Positions 36,190 through 48,629 of a stretch of DNA of 64,000 nt are shown one piece after another; the first letter of the stretch is position 1; every line of letters starts with the position of its first letter. The notes below the pieces were generated by a model. It made no database searches. It was not told the origin of the DNA and saw only the letters and a list, made by a program, of their open reading frames with translations. The stretch spans positions 7,274,095 to 7,338,094 of the forward strand of contig JAJEKV010000063.1 in the NCBI GenBank assembly GCA_021234155.1. Reading direction: 5' to 3'. The translations under genes and the position numbers were made by a program. This DNA is from Isoetes taiwanensis. Lineage: Eukaryota > Streptophyta > Lycopodiopsida > Isoetales > Isoetaceae.

Positions 36190-38560
36190 GCTACTTGCGT
36201 TTCTTTTTATGTGTAGGTGTTGGGTCAGTCGTATTCCATTCGGTCCATTTTTAGGCCTTCTACTTGGATTCATTTTGTCCATTCCTTAGAGGTTCTACAT
36301 GGTAGATGCTGCTCATACATAGTACATGATTTTTTCCTTGGTTGCATTTTTCGCCATTTGTTTTATATAGTTCTAGTTTCTTGCTCAGTCATTCGTCATT
36401 TCCTTTGTTCCATGCCATGTCAATCCTTGGACATGATTGCTTCTACTGTTGGTCCAGCCTGGCTAGTCCTTTTGGTTCTTTTTATTTACTTTGTTGCTTC
36501 ATTTCTTGATTTCCTCCACTTTTGGTTCCTTCTATTTACTTTGCTGCTTCATTTCTCTTGATTTCCTCCATTGACTTTAGGTGGTTTGTCAAACTTTACC
36601 ATGATCTTCCATTTGATCAATTTGTACCATTGGTTTCCATGTCTTATGTTTGTCTACTTGCTCCATTGGACACAATGTTTTGTGCTTGTTCCATTTGTCC
36701 TTCCGAAGTGTTTCTTTTTCTTCTTTCACTTTCTGTTTAAATGGTCATAGAGCCCCATTGGGTTTCATTTGGTTCCTATTTTTTCCATTTATTCTATTAT
36801 GCTTAGTTCCACTCCTTGCTCCTATTCTTCTATATCCAACTTGCTCCTTTCTGCGTTTCTCATACTCTAGTTGATTTCAATTCGATTGTGCTTACTTTCA
36901 CCTTCTATTTTTCTAGGTTCTAGATTTTCCTTATGCTTCTATTCTATGATTCGACGTTGCCTACTAGTTGGTCCTAAAACGGGATTATTCCACACAATAT
37001 AACTTGATAGACTATGTATGGTTATACGTTGATTTATTTTGCTCATAGGTCCAATTCATGATCAAGCTTGAGGTGATGTTACGTTCGGCATTTCCACTGC
37101 TTCCATACCATATAATTGGAGCTTGTGTATGTTTGTTCTCTTGAGATTTTTTTTGTCATGTTGCTTCATCTTGCTCTCTGCTTGTTACCACTGCTTAGTT
37201 ATTCTCCTCTCTTCGTCTTTTTGCTGCGTAAGTTTCATCTATTATATGATGATTGCCTCATTCGTTATTCATTGTCATGTTTGTTCTTGCTTAAGTCATC
37301 TTTTGCACCTCCGATTGACCTCTTAAATTGTCTCAGTTTTTCTGTTCTGCTGATTTTGCCTACCTCCTTTGTTTGTCCATTTTACCAGTTGATTCGCCCT
37401 CGTTACTCAGGTTGTTCAATTTTATTCATTCCTCTTTCAATTCTATCTCATTATCTAGTTATTTCCTTCAATTTCTTCTACTTCTTTACTTGCATGTATG
37501 CTGATCACCGTAATTTGTTTTATCTGATCCTTTGTCATTTATCTTCTTTTTCTATCTCTTTGAGTTAATTTGTATTTGCAATTCCTTTTGCTCTATTTAT
37601 CTCATTCTATTCAGGTTTCTATTTTGTCCCAATTGTGTCAAGGGATATCACATGTTCCATTTTATCCCATTGGGCCCCTTTCTGACTCGTTTTCTCCTTT
37701 AGTTTCCATTCAGATTTTAATTGTCTCTCTTGCTCTCTTTCTCTAAAGGTCCTTAGTCTCATCATTTCCTTCATCTTTTTCTTGTCTATTGTCCGTAGTT
37801 ATATTTGTTCTTTTTGCTTATATATTTCTATTTGACTTTTTAATCACGGTATTCTCAACCTTTCAGTCTCATTTGTGTCTTTGGTACCACCTACATCTGC
37901 CTTATTGCATTTCCTCTTATCATTTCTGTTGTTCGACCTTTTAGCATCGATCTTATTATGTCGCCTCATATCGTGTTAGATTTTCTCACATATACATTTC
38001 TTGTCCCAGGTGCACCTTGCTGTTGTCATATTTTGTTGATTTGATCCGCTTTGTGTTTTCTTCATACCTTGAGTTGTCCCACGTATTCTAGTGTGCCGTA
38101 TTTTGGCATTCTGTTTCTTTCAATCAGTTTTGTCTTTTTAACCTATGTCATCTCCTTCCCTTTCTTTTCTTAGTTGTCCATATTCTCTCCGGCCGTCCCA
38201 GTTTTAATTGAATAGGTCATTGTTCCATCTCTTTGTTCGACTAGCCTCTTTGACCATGTTACCTCCTTTGCGTAATGCCTTTTTTCTGATTTTACTTTGA
38301 TTGGCCTTACTTCATTCATTCATCCCTTTGACTCTATTAGTTTCTCAGTCCATCATGTTTGTGTGAATTTTTTCCCTTTTGCTTCTTAACTTGGCCCATG
38401 CCTTTGCTTAAAGCTCCTAACTTTTTAACGGGTTATTCAAATTTTCAGGTTTTTTCATTGCAGGTCCTTTCTTGCAGTTCTCTCAGTTGTCAGCATCGTC
38501 GTGTTTGCATCAACTTACTTTGGATGTATGCGAGCGGCATTCTTCGAGAGCGTTGGTGAC
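36190..38560 (+). repeat. 2.4-kb T/C-rich strand-asymmetric tract
   Basis: On the plus strand this block is strongly pyrimidine-rich. Sample lines are about half T and a quarter C, with words such as CCATTTGTCC, TTTGTTCCATTT and TTTCCTTC recurring without a fixed period. The long hydrophobic open frames in it are a by-product of the composition and not genes. It stops abruptly near 38570. Confidence 0.7.
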
Positions 38561-38847
38561 AGTTGCATGTTAGGGTTTTCCTTGAAAACCTAAAAGGGCG
38601 GGGTTTTTCCATTCCGATGAGGAGCGGTCGTCAGTTTTCTCATCTTTGCATATACCAAGTGGCAGAACATCTCAGATTTTCAACCCCTAGTAGGGGGATC
38701 AATATGTACTGAAAGATTTTACAAAATCTCGATGAGAACACCACTTCACTTCTAGTTGTTTCCTAGGACCCATCCTAGGAATGGATATTCTCTATTAGCA
38801 AAATCTATCCACCGAAGAAACGGAACTGCTTTTTTATCCATATGATA

Positions 38848-38950
38848 GGAAGAATTACATCAACGATCCCACATGGATCTTATAGGAAGTATTTCTGCAC
38901 ATACAACATACATAACGATTCCACATGGATCTTGTAGGAATTAATGCTGC
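38848..38950. repeat. Two-copy direct repeat, about 65 bp
   Basis: CAACGATCCCACATGGATCT (about 38860) is followed about 60 bp on by TAACGATTCCACATGGATCT (about 38917), each leading into TA(T/G)AGGAA. Confidence 0.75.
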
Positions 38951-39051
38951 ACAGATTTATTCTTACTAAAATACAAAAGAGTGAAAGAAATAAAACAAAT
39001 CAGTGTAAGAAGAGCAGCCCGTCACTCTGCTCATAGAAGCTGCCACCACTT

Positions 39052-39185
39052 CATGGATTCTGGTTTCTTGGCTCGTACGCAAGTAGATCACTTGTGAACT
39101 GAATCAAATCAAATGCCGCATTGTCGGGGTAAGCAGTCAACCTGAAGCTGGCTAGACAAAAGATATGCCCAGCCGCCAGACTCCT
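39052..39185 (-). CDS. Possible terminal exon of an unidentified gene
   Basis: The minus strand keeps a clean frame, AAGHIFCLASFRLTAYPDNA then AFDLIQFTSDLLAYEPRN, closing with TGA near 39054. A TTTTGTCTAG acceptor-like site lies just before CLASF. The composition looks coding but I do not recognise the protein. Upstream on the same strand, 39700-39780 is GC-rich and could be a first exon or leader of the same gene. Confidence 0.3.
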
Positions 39186-40056
39186 CCCTCAAAAGCCCGG
39201 TGCAAGATGTATAGATATCTTCCCGCCTACATAATAACCCTAGCCATCTAATCAATCCAAAACCAATCCTTGCAATCTATTTGCATACGAACTAAGGAGC
39301 CCCAAAGTGCCTGAGTACCTGATCTTTTTCCTTAAAACACAATTTTGCCTTTCCACCAGTAAGAAAGGGTAAGAATAAAACCAAAATGCTTTGCATAACT
39401 GCAGGATTTTATCTCTTCGGATGAAGCTTACCCAGCAAATCTAGAACATAAATCTGCTTCAACTTGAGACAAATCAGGCTGCATAAATTCTGTCAATCAG
39501 GTCGATCCAGACTCAAAGAAGTGACCCATCAAGGATTAATCCTTTAAGAACTGCAAGGAAGGTGAGAAAAAATACAACCAAATCTGAAACCAAGATAGAA
39601 GATCGCCTACAGACTGCGTTCTTGGAAACACCGGAAAAGCCTATGACTCTCAATCTTGCCGTCAGAATGCATTTTGGCCTGGCCTCTAGCCCCAAATCAT
39701 TGCTTCAAGTCTCGCTTCTGATCCGGAAGCAGGGTGAGGCGGCGATAGCCTCCCCTCCGCCACCGCCCTAGCCGCTACTGCTTCCGCCCATCCAATCTTG
39801 CGTTGTTTTGAAAATCGAAATCACCAAGGACAATTTTGACCTTCATAATCACTTAGACTACCTGGCCTATCCAAGTTCCCCTTTTTTGAGTACATGAAAT
39901 TTTCATCTGTGGACTTCCAACATTCTAATTCAGTTGGGAGGTTTGCTAAAAAAAATTTCACTGAGAATGTATTTATAATATCTGCAAAATTGCACATAAC
40001 ATTTAAACGAATTCTTACAAGAAAAATAAATGCAGAAACTTTTATACCTGTAGGCT

Positions 40057-40370
40057 ACTCTTCTTGAACTTCTATCTATCTCATAGGAAGAGACAGGAGC
40101 CGTAGTTGCAGACATATGTTTGTGATATGGCTTGAACATATTGGCTCTGTTCTTTAATTTGAAGGCTTGGAACCAACTTTCCAGGTCTGCACCATGTGGA
40201 ACTTGAATCTGCAATTGATATGTTGCAAAAATATCACTGAAGACTTCACAAGACTTCTCAACCAAGTGCTCCAACCAAACTTCTTTTTTTATCCAGTCCT
40301 TAAAGCTTTTATCACCCTTAGGAATCCCATACGTGCTGTGGATAGCAGACCCAGACGATATCCAATGCAC
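40057..40370 (-). CDS. Possible exon of an unidentified protein
   Basis: A clean, soluble-looking frame of about 100 codons: IPKGDKSFKDWIKKEVWLEH, EVFSDIFATYQLQIQVPHGA, LESWFQAFKLKNRANMF, ending before an ACAG/GTATAA donor near 40057. Its 5' end abuts the hAT transposase remnant on the opposite strand. No family recognised; either a host exon cut by the transposon or part of it. Confidence 0.35.
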
Positions 40371-40439
40371 CCAACGATATCTTATGTCATTGTCGTGACT
40401 GGATTATCTCGACCTTCAATCATACAGACTTCTTTGAAT

Positions 40440-41330
40440 GAGAGAGGAGGCAAAAGGGCAAAAATGCATCCAAACACTGGCAACAAGTCGTTGCCCTTTG
40501 AGAAATGCTGGGGCAGGAGACACTTTGGAAAGGTATAAAGAATGTTGTGAGGTGCATGCAACCTATTTGGCATGCCATCAAAACCCTTGATTCTTTGAAG
40601 GAAAGCACTGGTAAGGTCTGGAGATGTCGGCACTCAATTCTATCATTCCTAGAACATGCACCCTTTGACAATGCCAAGCGTGCAGCGCTGCTCAGGGACT
40701 TCATTGTACGATGGAAGAAGTCATACAATGACCTTCATGGCGCCGCACATGCCTTAGACCCGCACAACCATGATATGGACCAACATACAGATAAGGAAGT
40801 TATGGGTTCGTTAAAGAAGGTTGCAAAACTGTACTATCCTAACAGTTCGGACTACAAGCTTTTTATTGCCGAGTTAATCGAGTACCAAAACTTGAGTAGA
40901 AGATGGGCAGACGAAGAGCTTCACGGCGCATTGGAGAGTCATAAGAAGGAGCCCAACATGGAATCATGTGCATGATGGCAAGCCCACGGACAAGTTACTA
41001 AGACATTATAGTGCAATGACTATCCTCTCCTTGGTATCCTCCAATAGTGCAAGTGAGTGGAATTGGAGTGCTTATAACTACATACACAGTGTCACACGAA
41101 ATCGCCTACTGCATAAGAAGGCTGACAAATTTGTATATAACTTCTCAAACTGGCGGCTCTTGAATCGCAATAGTGGTGCAGCCGCAGTAGATAAGCTACA
41201 GTTTCCTTTCATGGATGCAGATTCGGAAGTGAAAGAGGACATCTTCGAAGACAGTGAGGACCTGCTCTCCTGCTTGGCTCAATCGGCGTCAAACTGTTTG
41301 GCATCTAAATTTGCCTCGACATCCTCGTAA
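40440..41330 (+). pseudogene. hAT superfamily transposase, 3' half
   Basis: The frame from about 40505 reads LWKGIKNVVRCMQPIWHAIK, ... HGAAHALDPHNHDMDQHTDK, WADEELHGALESHKK. After a small frame change near 40968 it gives LLRHYSAMTILSLVSSNSAS, EWNWSAYNYIHSVTRNRLLH and KFVYNFSNWRLL. The last three are the hAT C-terminal dimerisation region (SS.S..(E)RNWS...H...RNRL). Upstream, a stop at about 40500 and poor continuation mean the DDE core's first part and the BED finger are absent or scrambled. Confidence 0.8.
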
Positions 41331-43082
41331 TCCGCCCTTGACGGGCAACAACTGGGGCCCATGTCACATGCAACTCCACGAACCTCTGTAATTGTAGTAC
41401 CTTCTTTCCTAGCCACTTCCGCCATTGCCCTTAGCCTCACCAACTCTTTTGCACGCGCTTCATTTGTTCTAGCATGTTGGGCCCTAACCTCCGATAATAT
41501 AGGTAGAGAAGGGAATGCAAAGCCCTCTGGAGTTCTCAAAGAGGATGGGAAAGAGAAGTTGGCCCCTTGGTTCATATCAAACTTGCGTGCCTTGTCTCTT
41601 ATTGGGGATTCGAGATAGTGCTTCAAATAATCGCACATGTTTTGAAACCCTGGCTTTGTTCAGTAGTACCCATAGCCTCCAAGAAAGAATGCTTACGTGC
41701 AAAATCAGCCAGGTAATAGATAAAGTAGGCTGCCCCTAAGAGGTTGAAGTCGACCCTTGCAGCCACCATTTTAGTTGGGACCCCAATACAAATCATCATG
41801 CATGTACGGATAGGCAAGTCTTTCATTCTCAATGGCCTTTTTGCCAGCACCATCCATGCCTTTGTATGTCCACCGCTTCACTTCCACTGGCTCACCTATT
41901 AGCCTTTCTTCTCCCCAATCATAAATATCAATATAAATAGCCTGGGGGTCCGTGCATCCTTTCTCTTTCCCAAAGTCAAAATGAAGCAGGACATTGCCCA
42001 GGTGCAAGTCCATGTGTAAATGGTGCTCTTTATGAAACTTAAGCAAGCCGCTTTGATCACCCACTCTTTGAGCAACATATAGCTCTTGCTTCCTCCATTG
42101 CTCAAGCTTAAAGACATCGACCTCCACGTTAGGCTTATATCCTAATCTTTTAAATGCATGCCTCGCAAACTCATTATCTCCATGATGTACAAAAAAAGAT
42201 GCATAAGAACCCCCATTCCAATAAGGAAATATCAACCCTGTTCTTTCCAATCCAGTTGTACGACCAATGCATCGTATAATAGAGCCATGTCTAACCTGCA
42301 TTTGCGACTCTCTCATATTTTTCATCATGGCCTTTACTATCACATCGGCCTCGCGGTACCTAACTGCACGTCATCATTCTGAAACTTTACACAATAAGGT
42401 TCGTCTTCAAGAAAACTAGAACCCAAGATATTGCATTTGTACACCGTCCCATATGTTTCTGATCCAATTCTAGTCATGTTAACTATCTGAGAGGAATCTA
42501 CCATTGCAAACCAGATAGTCTTAGCATCTGCCCTTTTTCTTTTTTCCCACTCTTTATCAATCTCACCAGGATGTTTGGCAATAGTTTGTGCCAACACTTT
42601 CCTAACCAGGTGGGGGGATTCATGGGTTTCATTTCTAAACTTTCGATTAATCCAAGTTGTATTCCATGCAACAACCCTATCTTTTAGATCCTCTATCAAA
42701 CGAGGACTCGTTAAATTTGCGACCGCATGAATCATATTTTCAGTCGTGCGAGATACATCCATCTATCTAGGCATACCTTTCAGCATCACCCTTTCCAAGT
42801 TCTATCTCTATCATTTGAGGTCCAAAAGCTCTCTCAGCATCTTTCATGAGAGCTGAGTGGAAGTCTAGCCATCCTTCTTCTGTGGTAGTAATCAACTCTA
42901 ACTCAGAAGGTGTGGCAGCACAAGTACGCTAAAAAAAGCCAATTCATCAAGGAGGGTCTTAAGGAAGACCATGGCTGTTGTGGTCTTGATCTTTTCTTCC
43001 ACATCACAGTAGAGGACTCGGCTTCTGGGTTCATGTGAGGCTCCGCTTCTAACCTAAGTCCTTCTAACTCTTGTCGATTCAT
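41279..43082 (-). pseudogene. Protein kinase-like gene with several frameshifts
   Basis: From ATG at 43082 (MNRQELEGLRLEAE) the reading moves between frames. It continues through EEKIKTTTAMVFLKTLLDE, TPSELELITTTEEGWLDF, then a kinase-like core: MTRIGSETYGTVYKC (glycine-rich loop), YCVKFQNDD (lysine strand), HHLHMDLHLGNVLLHFD (catalytic loop, HxDLHxGN) and IYIDIYDWGEE (DWG in place of DFG). A C-terminal tail has LLGAAYFIYYLADFARKHSF and a charged helix (RAQHARTNEARAKELVRL). At least three one-base shifts (near 42345, 41790 and 41630) and a stop before the core are needed. HMD for HRD and DWG for DFG suggest a divergent or inactive kinase family. Confidence 0.6.
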
Positions 43083-43156
43083 AGCAGTTTTAGAGGAAAC
43101 TTTGTAGCTAACAATATGCCAATATTAGCAAAGCAGCAACAATACCTAAAAGTCTG

Positions 43157-43176
43157 GCAAAAAAAAAAAAAAAAAC
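43157..43176. repeat. Poly(A) tract
   Basis: About 18 A residues, flanked by unremarkable AT-rich sequence. A poly(T) tract of similar length lies at 43808-43821. Confidence 0.8.
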
Positions 43177-44099
43177 TCCACTTTAGTGAGTGTTGAAATC
43201 GTAAGACGTAAACTAATTCATTAAGATTCAAGCAAACTACTAAGTTTCAAGTTCGACAGTTATAGGCACCCTAGAAATGCATTTTTCTCATTCTCTTTGA
43301 CAAGTTTAAGTTATGACCTTACCCAGCTACTAACTCCACGAGGACACTCCCTCATAGAGGTTGGCAGACTCAACTCAACATATTGCACTTGGCCAGTCAA
43401 GCTTTTTCTAAAAGACAAGACCAAACGGATACTTAATAACATATACGCCAGTCCCTATATTAGTGTTGGACTTTCGTCGACAACACCATCCCAGAAACTA
43501 GGGTATATCTTATTAAAATATCCGCCTAACCTTCCATGAGAGTACAGCATCCACCTTTCGATACCGCGTGACCGAAGCCAACAACGGCACCAGGAGAGGG
43601 CTATACACCTCAATGAAAGGTCGACCCTAGCTATCCTCGATATCGGCAATGACACCCACGCTCGGCATGGCACAATTCAACAGTGGCACACCAGGCGCGG
43701 ATCACTACCTCGGCTTAGGACTCACCAAAACACTAACACCAAATCTCTCTTCAACTCCCTAACACTATTAATGTTGTCGATAAAAAGGGTAGGCAACACA
43801 AGTTCCATTTTTTTTTTTTTTTCTTTATAACTTTACCTAAAGAAATAAGTCTGGCTCCGTCCATAGAACAAGACGTTTGCCATCGTCACGCCCCTCGGTG
43901 GAGGGGGGCAACAGACAAGGGCCTAACCATGGACTCCAACTAGACCTAACAAAAGAAACAACAAACAAAATCTAACTAATTTTGGCCTAACAAACTAAGA
44001 AAAGGTAAGAAAAAACAAAAAGGGCACAATATATGGGGCAGGGCATAGGAGATTTACCTCTTTCTGCACAAAAAACTCGAAACAGCGCTGCGGATATAT

Positions 44100-44245
44100 A
44101 AAAAAAACTTCGCGTAAGTGAAACAACTGCTTTGCTTACGCGAAAACAGTTGTTTCGCTTACTCAAAGCTTTTTTTTTTCACGCGAAAAAAAAAAAAGAA
44201 TTCGCGTAAACGAAACTGAAGTGTAAGCGAAAAAAAAAATTCCGA
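44100..44245. repeat. Inverted repeats with CGCGTAAGCGAAAC words
   Basis: GTAAGTGAAACAACTG (about 44114-44129) pairs with CAGTTGTTTCGCTTAC (about 44147-44162), one mismatch in 16, loop about 17 bases. Further TTACGCG/CGCGTAA and TTCGCGTAA words follow, separated by A- and T-runs. A compact foldback cluster of unknown origin. Confidence 0.7.
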
Positions 44246-44249
44246 CCAA

Positions 44250-45470
44250 CAGGTGAAAAATACTGGAAATACGTATTTAACCTAAAAATACATATTCTTA
44301 GACTTTATACGTCTAGAAAAATAAAGAACCTATCCCTGCATACTCAATAAGGTACCAAATCTTTTGCACTGTCATATTTGAAGAATTTGCTTCTTTCCTC
44401 TTTCTAATTGAGCCTCTAGTAGTTTTCAACAATACTCTATGTTTAACGTGCTCCTCAAATCTGATCCATTGTCAAGCAATGTTTTTGCATTCATATTTTT
44501 TTTCCCCTTTCATTGGATAAATTAAATTCTTTATCTTTGGTAATTTGACGCGTCGATTTACATATTTGCTTACCATCTATTTGCATGTCTATCTATCTTG
44601 TTCCACTTGAATGTTTCTCATCCAATTACATCCAATATCTCATCAAACAAATGTCTCAATTTTGATTTTGTAATAGCTAGCTCGTTACTAGTATCTTCAA
44701 CTTCTGATTTTTTCATGTCTATCTCATTCTCCTCTTCAACCATAAGTAAGGCTAACTAACAAATGGTGCAAAAGGTGGAGGTGGCACAAGTGACTAAGCA
44801 TGAGAGAGGTTTAAACGCGGCTTATGAAAACACAATAGGAGTAGATGGACTTAAAATACTCTATAAAAACATCCAATTAGCCTCAAGAAGCAGAATGTTT
44901 GCTAATCGTAAAACAAAGATAAATCATACTTCTAAAGCCTAGTTGTGAGACAAAGAAGATAAAATCAGCAACTATGGTGAAAGAGAAGAGGCAGAAGAGA
45001 GGAGAAAAAGGCAACCAACAATAATGACTATGAGAGTAAGAAACTAGACCTTAAGAAAGATTGATGACATAATGGCTAATGGAGTACTGGTAACCATATC
45101 CGGTGTAACATTGGTCAAAAGAATAGAATAGAATAGAATAGATTTTTTAGCGTGGAAACACGCATTGGGAGAAGAAAGACTATGAACCAAGAAAAGAGCA
45201 TAGGTGAACAAAGATTGTGATAGGCCTTGGACTTGACCAAATTTAACTTATAATTATGCTATTTTAGACCTCTATTGTCCTAAACACCCTACTAACAATG
45301 AAATAGCGACAAGATCCAGTAAACTAAAAGACTCGAAATTAAGCATATCACTCCATGGAACTCATACTCAAGGCATCTAATTGTAAAACGTAAATGTAAA
45401 ATAGATTATCAAGCCATTTTTAAGCCCAAGCCTTTATGGCAACCATGTACAAGATTAATAAGTGCTCATT
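44250..45470. other. Intergenic DNA with no gene seen
   Basis: AT-rich, no supportable coding signal. Contains a short GAATA microsatellite at 45119-45142. Confidence 0.45.
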
Positions 45471-45479
45471 CTAGCACAC

Positions 45480-46790
45480 TATATGTTCCAGATGTATCAA
45501 ACTTAGACATAAGATCAAACAAGTACATAATATCTTTTCTTTCCTCCCAAACATCCTTCAGGTAAGAACTCAAAGTATGCGCAGATATAATCAATGCTCT
45601 CTTAAAGTAGAAGCATGCATCCCATGTTTCCGAACGTATTTATATGAAGAATAATCCAAGAAGGTATGCCTTTCAGTTTCATTTGCGGTTCCATGCATCC
45701 AGTACCTTTCATGGCACGAGGTGTCACTCCGAACCTCCATCGGCCTGTCTCAATACGAAGGGTGTGAAAAGATAATCGCAACTGAGAAATTATCTTTCGA
45801 TTATGCCTACTAAGGTGGGAAAGAAGATAGAATTGTTCCTTGTCTCATGCAGATTGTTAATCTCTTCCAAATAGAACCTCTTCTTAACATCCCCATCCAC
45901 ATTAAGGTCCCACATTTTCCTTACCATTATTGCAGTTATATATGCATGGACCTCTCCTTGAACTTGAGAGTGGATGCCCCAACCCATTTTGCTGCCTGCC
46001 CATTTTTTTATGCCCATTTTTTTAGGTCTGAGTACCACCCCTTTTCCATTGACTGTTCCAATGCAGTGAGTACCATCCCTTTTCCATTGACTGTTCCAAT
46101 GCAATACGAGGTAATCTATCTTTATTCAATGATAAGACTATTCAGATAAGTTATAGCCCTGCACAATGCTTCTACTTCAAGCGCTAAGAACCCTGCCTTT
46201 GCTAGGAGCATGTAATATGGGGTTTGCACCTTTGCTCCAAATTATCTTTTCTATACTTTCTTAACTGCATCCCATCGCTTCTTCCATAGTCCTGGACCCC
46301 AAATAGGGCTGCCATATAAGACAATGGGTCTTACCTGTATTCCAAAGATCCTACACTAACGTATCATGGCATATAGCACTCGCGACCACCCTAGGCATGC
46401 TTTTCTGCTGCTAAGCGCCGTCTATAATTGCTAGTCACTTCAGCTCCAAGATATTTATACTCGTGAATTGCTGTAATGCGACATCTCCTGCTGTAAACAC
46501 CGTCTGATCACAACCTCCAATAGCCATGGTTTTAAATTTACTTATATTAATATGCATTTGTTTCTCTACACAAAAGGCATCAACGCCACCAAGTCACTCA
46601 TCAATGAAAATGCTAAAAAGTGTGGGAGAACAGGGGCCGCCATACTTCACGCCAATAGTGCTCCATTCTATCTGGCCAGCAAACGGGAAGGATAACTGAA
46701 CTAACACTTGCTTGTACAGACAAACCATCCATCTCAAAACATAAGAACTTGACCCACAAAAATAGAAAGGTGACATAACCCATAACTCAC
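45480..46790 (-). mobile_element. Second LINE, decayed, RT to C terminus
   Basis: From about 46770 the minus strand reads MVCLYKQVLVQLSFPFAGQI, STIGVKYGGPCSPTLFSIFI (RT motif B, normally QGCPLSP), then HINISKFKTMAI, HEYKYLGAEVTSNYRR, RPIVLYGSPIWGPGLWKKRW and, near 45780-45700, ISQLRLSFHTLRIETGRWR. This is the expected order RT palm, thumb and C-terminal region of a plant non-LTR element. Several stops and shifts break it. It is on the opposite strand from the LINE scrap at 35.4 kb and is a different copy. Confidence 0.75.
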
Positions 46791-46799
46791 AAACAACTA

Positions 46800-47640
46800 G
46801 AGCTTGTAGAACGAATGAAGCAAAACTCATAAAATCGTCTTCAATATGCACAAACATATGGAAATGATACCAAAAATTAACTGCATACCAAAGAACAGAC
46901 ACTTCCATGCACTTTTGGGCTAGCAACAAAGAATCAGTCGTGCAAGAAGGCAATAACTCCAAAACGAAACAAGGGGCAACAAGAAAAAAAAAACAAACAA
47001 AAGGGGTTAGCAAGGCTAGAAAGACAACTACTCTCAGAGTACCACATGTCAAAAGAACACCACAATATGGCACAAGGATCAACCAAAGTGCAAGGCTTCA
47101 AAAGCCAGCTGCGAGAAAACGTAGAGAAAACGTGGACAGAGCCCGAAATTGACAAGTACAAAACTGCAAGATCCATAACATACTGGCAAAAAAATAAACC
47201 TAAAGAGCCGTAGAAACAATTTAGCAAAGTTGACAACAAACTAGGCCATAGTAATACTAACCTTTATACAAAACTAGCAAGGACAAAAACTAGACCACCA
47301 AAGGCACATTGGCGTTTCTTACCAACTGATTTCACTCTATAAATTGCTTTCACTTCACATACTAGAAGAGCTACCTTGCCATGATTCCATAGTGAGAAAC
47401 CTTACAAACTAGAGCGATGTTATTGCAGATATTTTGCCAGCTTTGACTGCTTGTAGTGCGTGCACTTGGGGCACAAGACTTCAGATGATCTTTTCTACAC
47501 CTGAAATTTTGAGAAAAACCAAATCCTCACCTTTGAATTTATTCTAGCATGTTATGGTCTCAAAAGCATTGAAAATAAATTAGTCGGGACTGTAGAAAAT
47601 GGAATCAATGATGGTAAAGGAGGCTGGCAACTACGGAGAC
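46800..47640. other. Intergenic DNA with no gene seen
   Basis: The minus-strand frame upstream of the LINE match is hydrophobic and F/V/C-rich without RT motifs; it may be decayed LINE. Nothing else is supported. Confidence 0.35.
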
Positions 47641-47689
47641 TACAACGGACATCCATTCGGTGATTATAGATGATATGATATGCTTGGTT

Positions 47690-48075
47690 CTACACAAGAT
47701 TCTCTTATTACTGATGACCCTTTCCACCAGCTGGTTAAGGTCCAGCTGGTTAGGTCCAGAAATACGCTATCCTTAACTCAAGTCATAGTTGAGGTATCCT
47801 ATCTCTTTGATCGTATCCTCCTCCTAAGCAAGGGACAAGTTATATATCACAGGCCTCACCAAGATGTAGAAGCTTACTTTTCTGAACTTGGGTATATGCA
47901 CTCTTCTGCTATACCTGCTATATGAAACTTTTTGTTCAATCAGCTTGTTTCTAATGCATATGTTGTCAGGTACAGGAAGCCATCTCATGTTGAGACTGTA
48001 GCGCTTATTCAACACATTGCAGTTGGTATAGGATATTTTGCATGTAATAGCAAATACACAAGACATGCATCTGTC
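47690..48075 (+). pseudogene. ABCG-type transporter fragment
   Basis: The frame contains VEVSYLFDRILLLSKGQVIY then HRPHQDVEAYFSELGY. This matches the stretch after the H-loop of ABCG half or full transporters (LFD.(I/V)LLLS.G...Y.GP......(Y/F)F..LG). Walker A and B, the signature motif and the membrane domain are all missing. A stop follows shortly after, and a weak continuation (NFLFNQLVSNAYVV) may be decayed sequence. Only a scrap of the nucleotide-binding domain. Confidence 0.6.
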
Positions 48076-48629
48076 ATGGACTGAAACTGATAAGAATGGA
48101 CTGTCAAAATGCCAGGTTTATGTTTATGACATGTCTACAGCAATAAGATGAGAAGGCCAAAACAGTAGCGTTGTAAGACAGATTTCAGCAGATATATGCA
48201 TCATGAAAGACTATATGGAAAATGCGGAAAATCTAGGTAGAGAAATGGCTTTCAGAGGACTCACAGGAAAAACAAGCATTCTCTTACCAATGATATCCTC
48301 CAGATTATGCAGTGCAGGTTTGGGAGCTGAAGTGACCAGGTAAAACATTAGCCTCCAGCTGGAAGCTGCCCCAATGTTCGTATTTTGCTACCACCTTTTC
48401 ACTATCATATAGATCAACTATTTTATATTGGCCATTTTTTATGCTTCTACAGAGTTGTCTACCAGAAGGCAACGTTACAAGGATCACCTGTTGTCATCGG
48501 CTTTACCTTGCCCTGAAGTACTGGCTCTCAAATAACAGAAAGCTTTTAATAAGACAATCTAGGTTTACCTGAATGAACCAGGCATGCCAAACCTATTAAT
48601 CAGACACTGTTAGCTTACTACAGAGGAAG

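Noticed and set aside
36217..37568. Several long hydrophobic open frames that look like multi-pass membrane proteins
   Set aside because: They overlap in different frames of a T/C-rich tract. TTC, CTT and TCT codons produce F, L and S automatically, and no start context, family motif or splice structure supports them.
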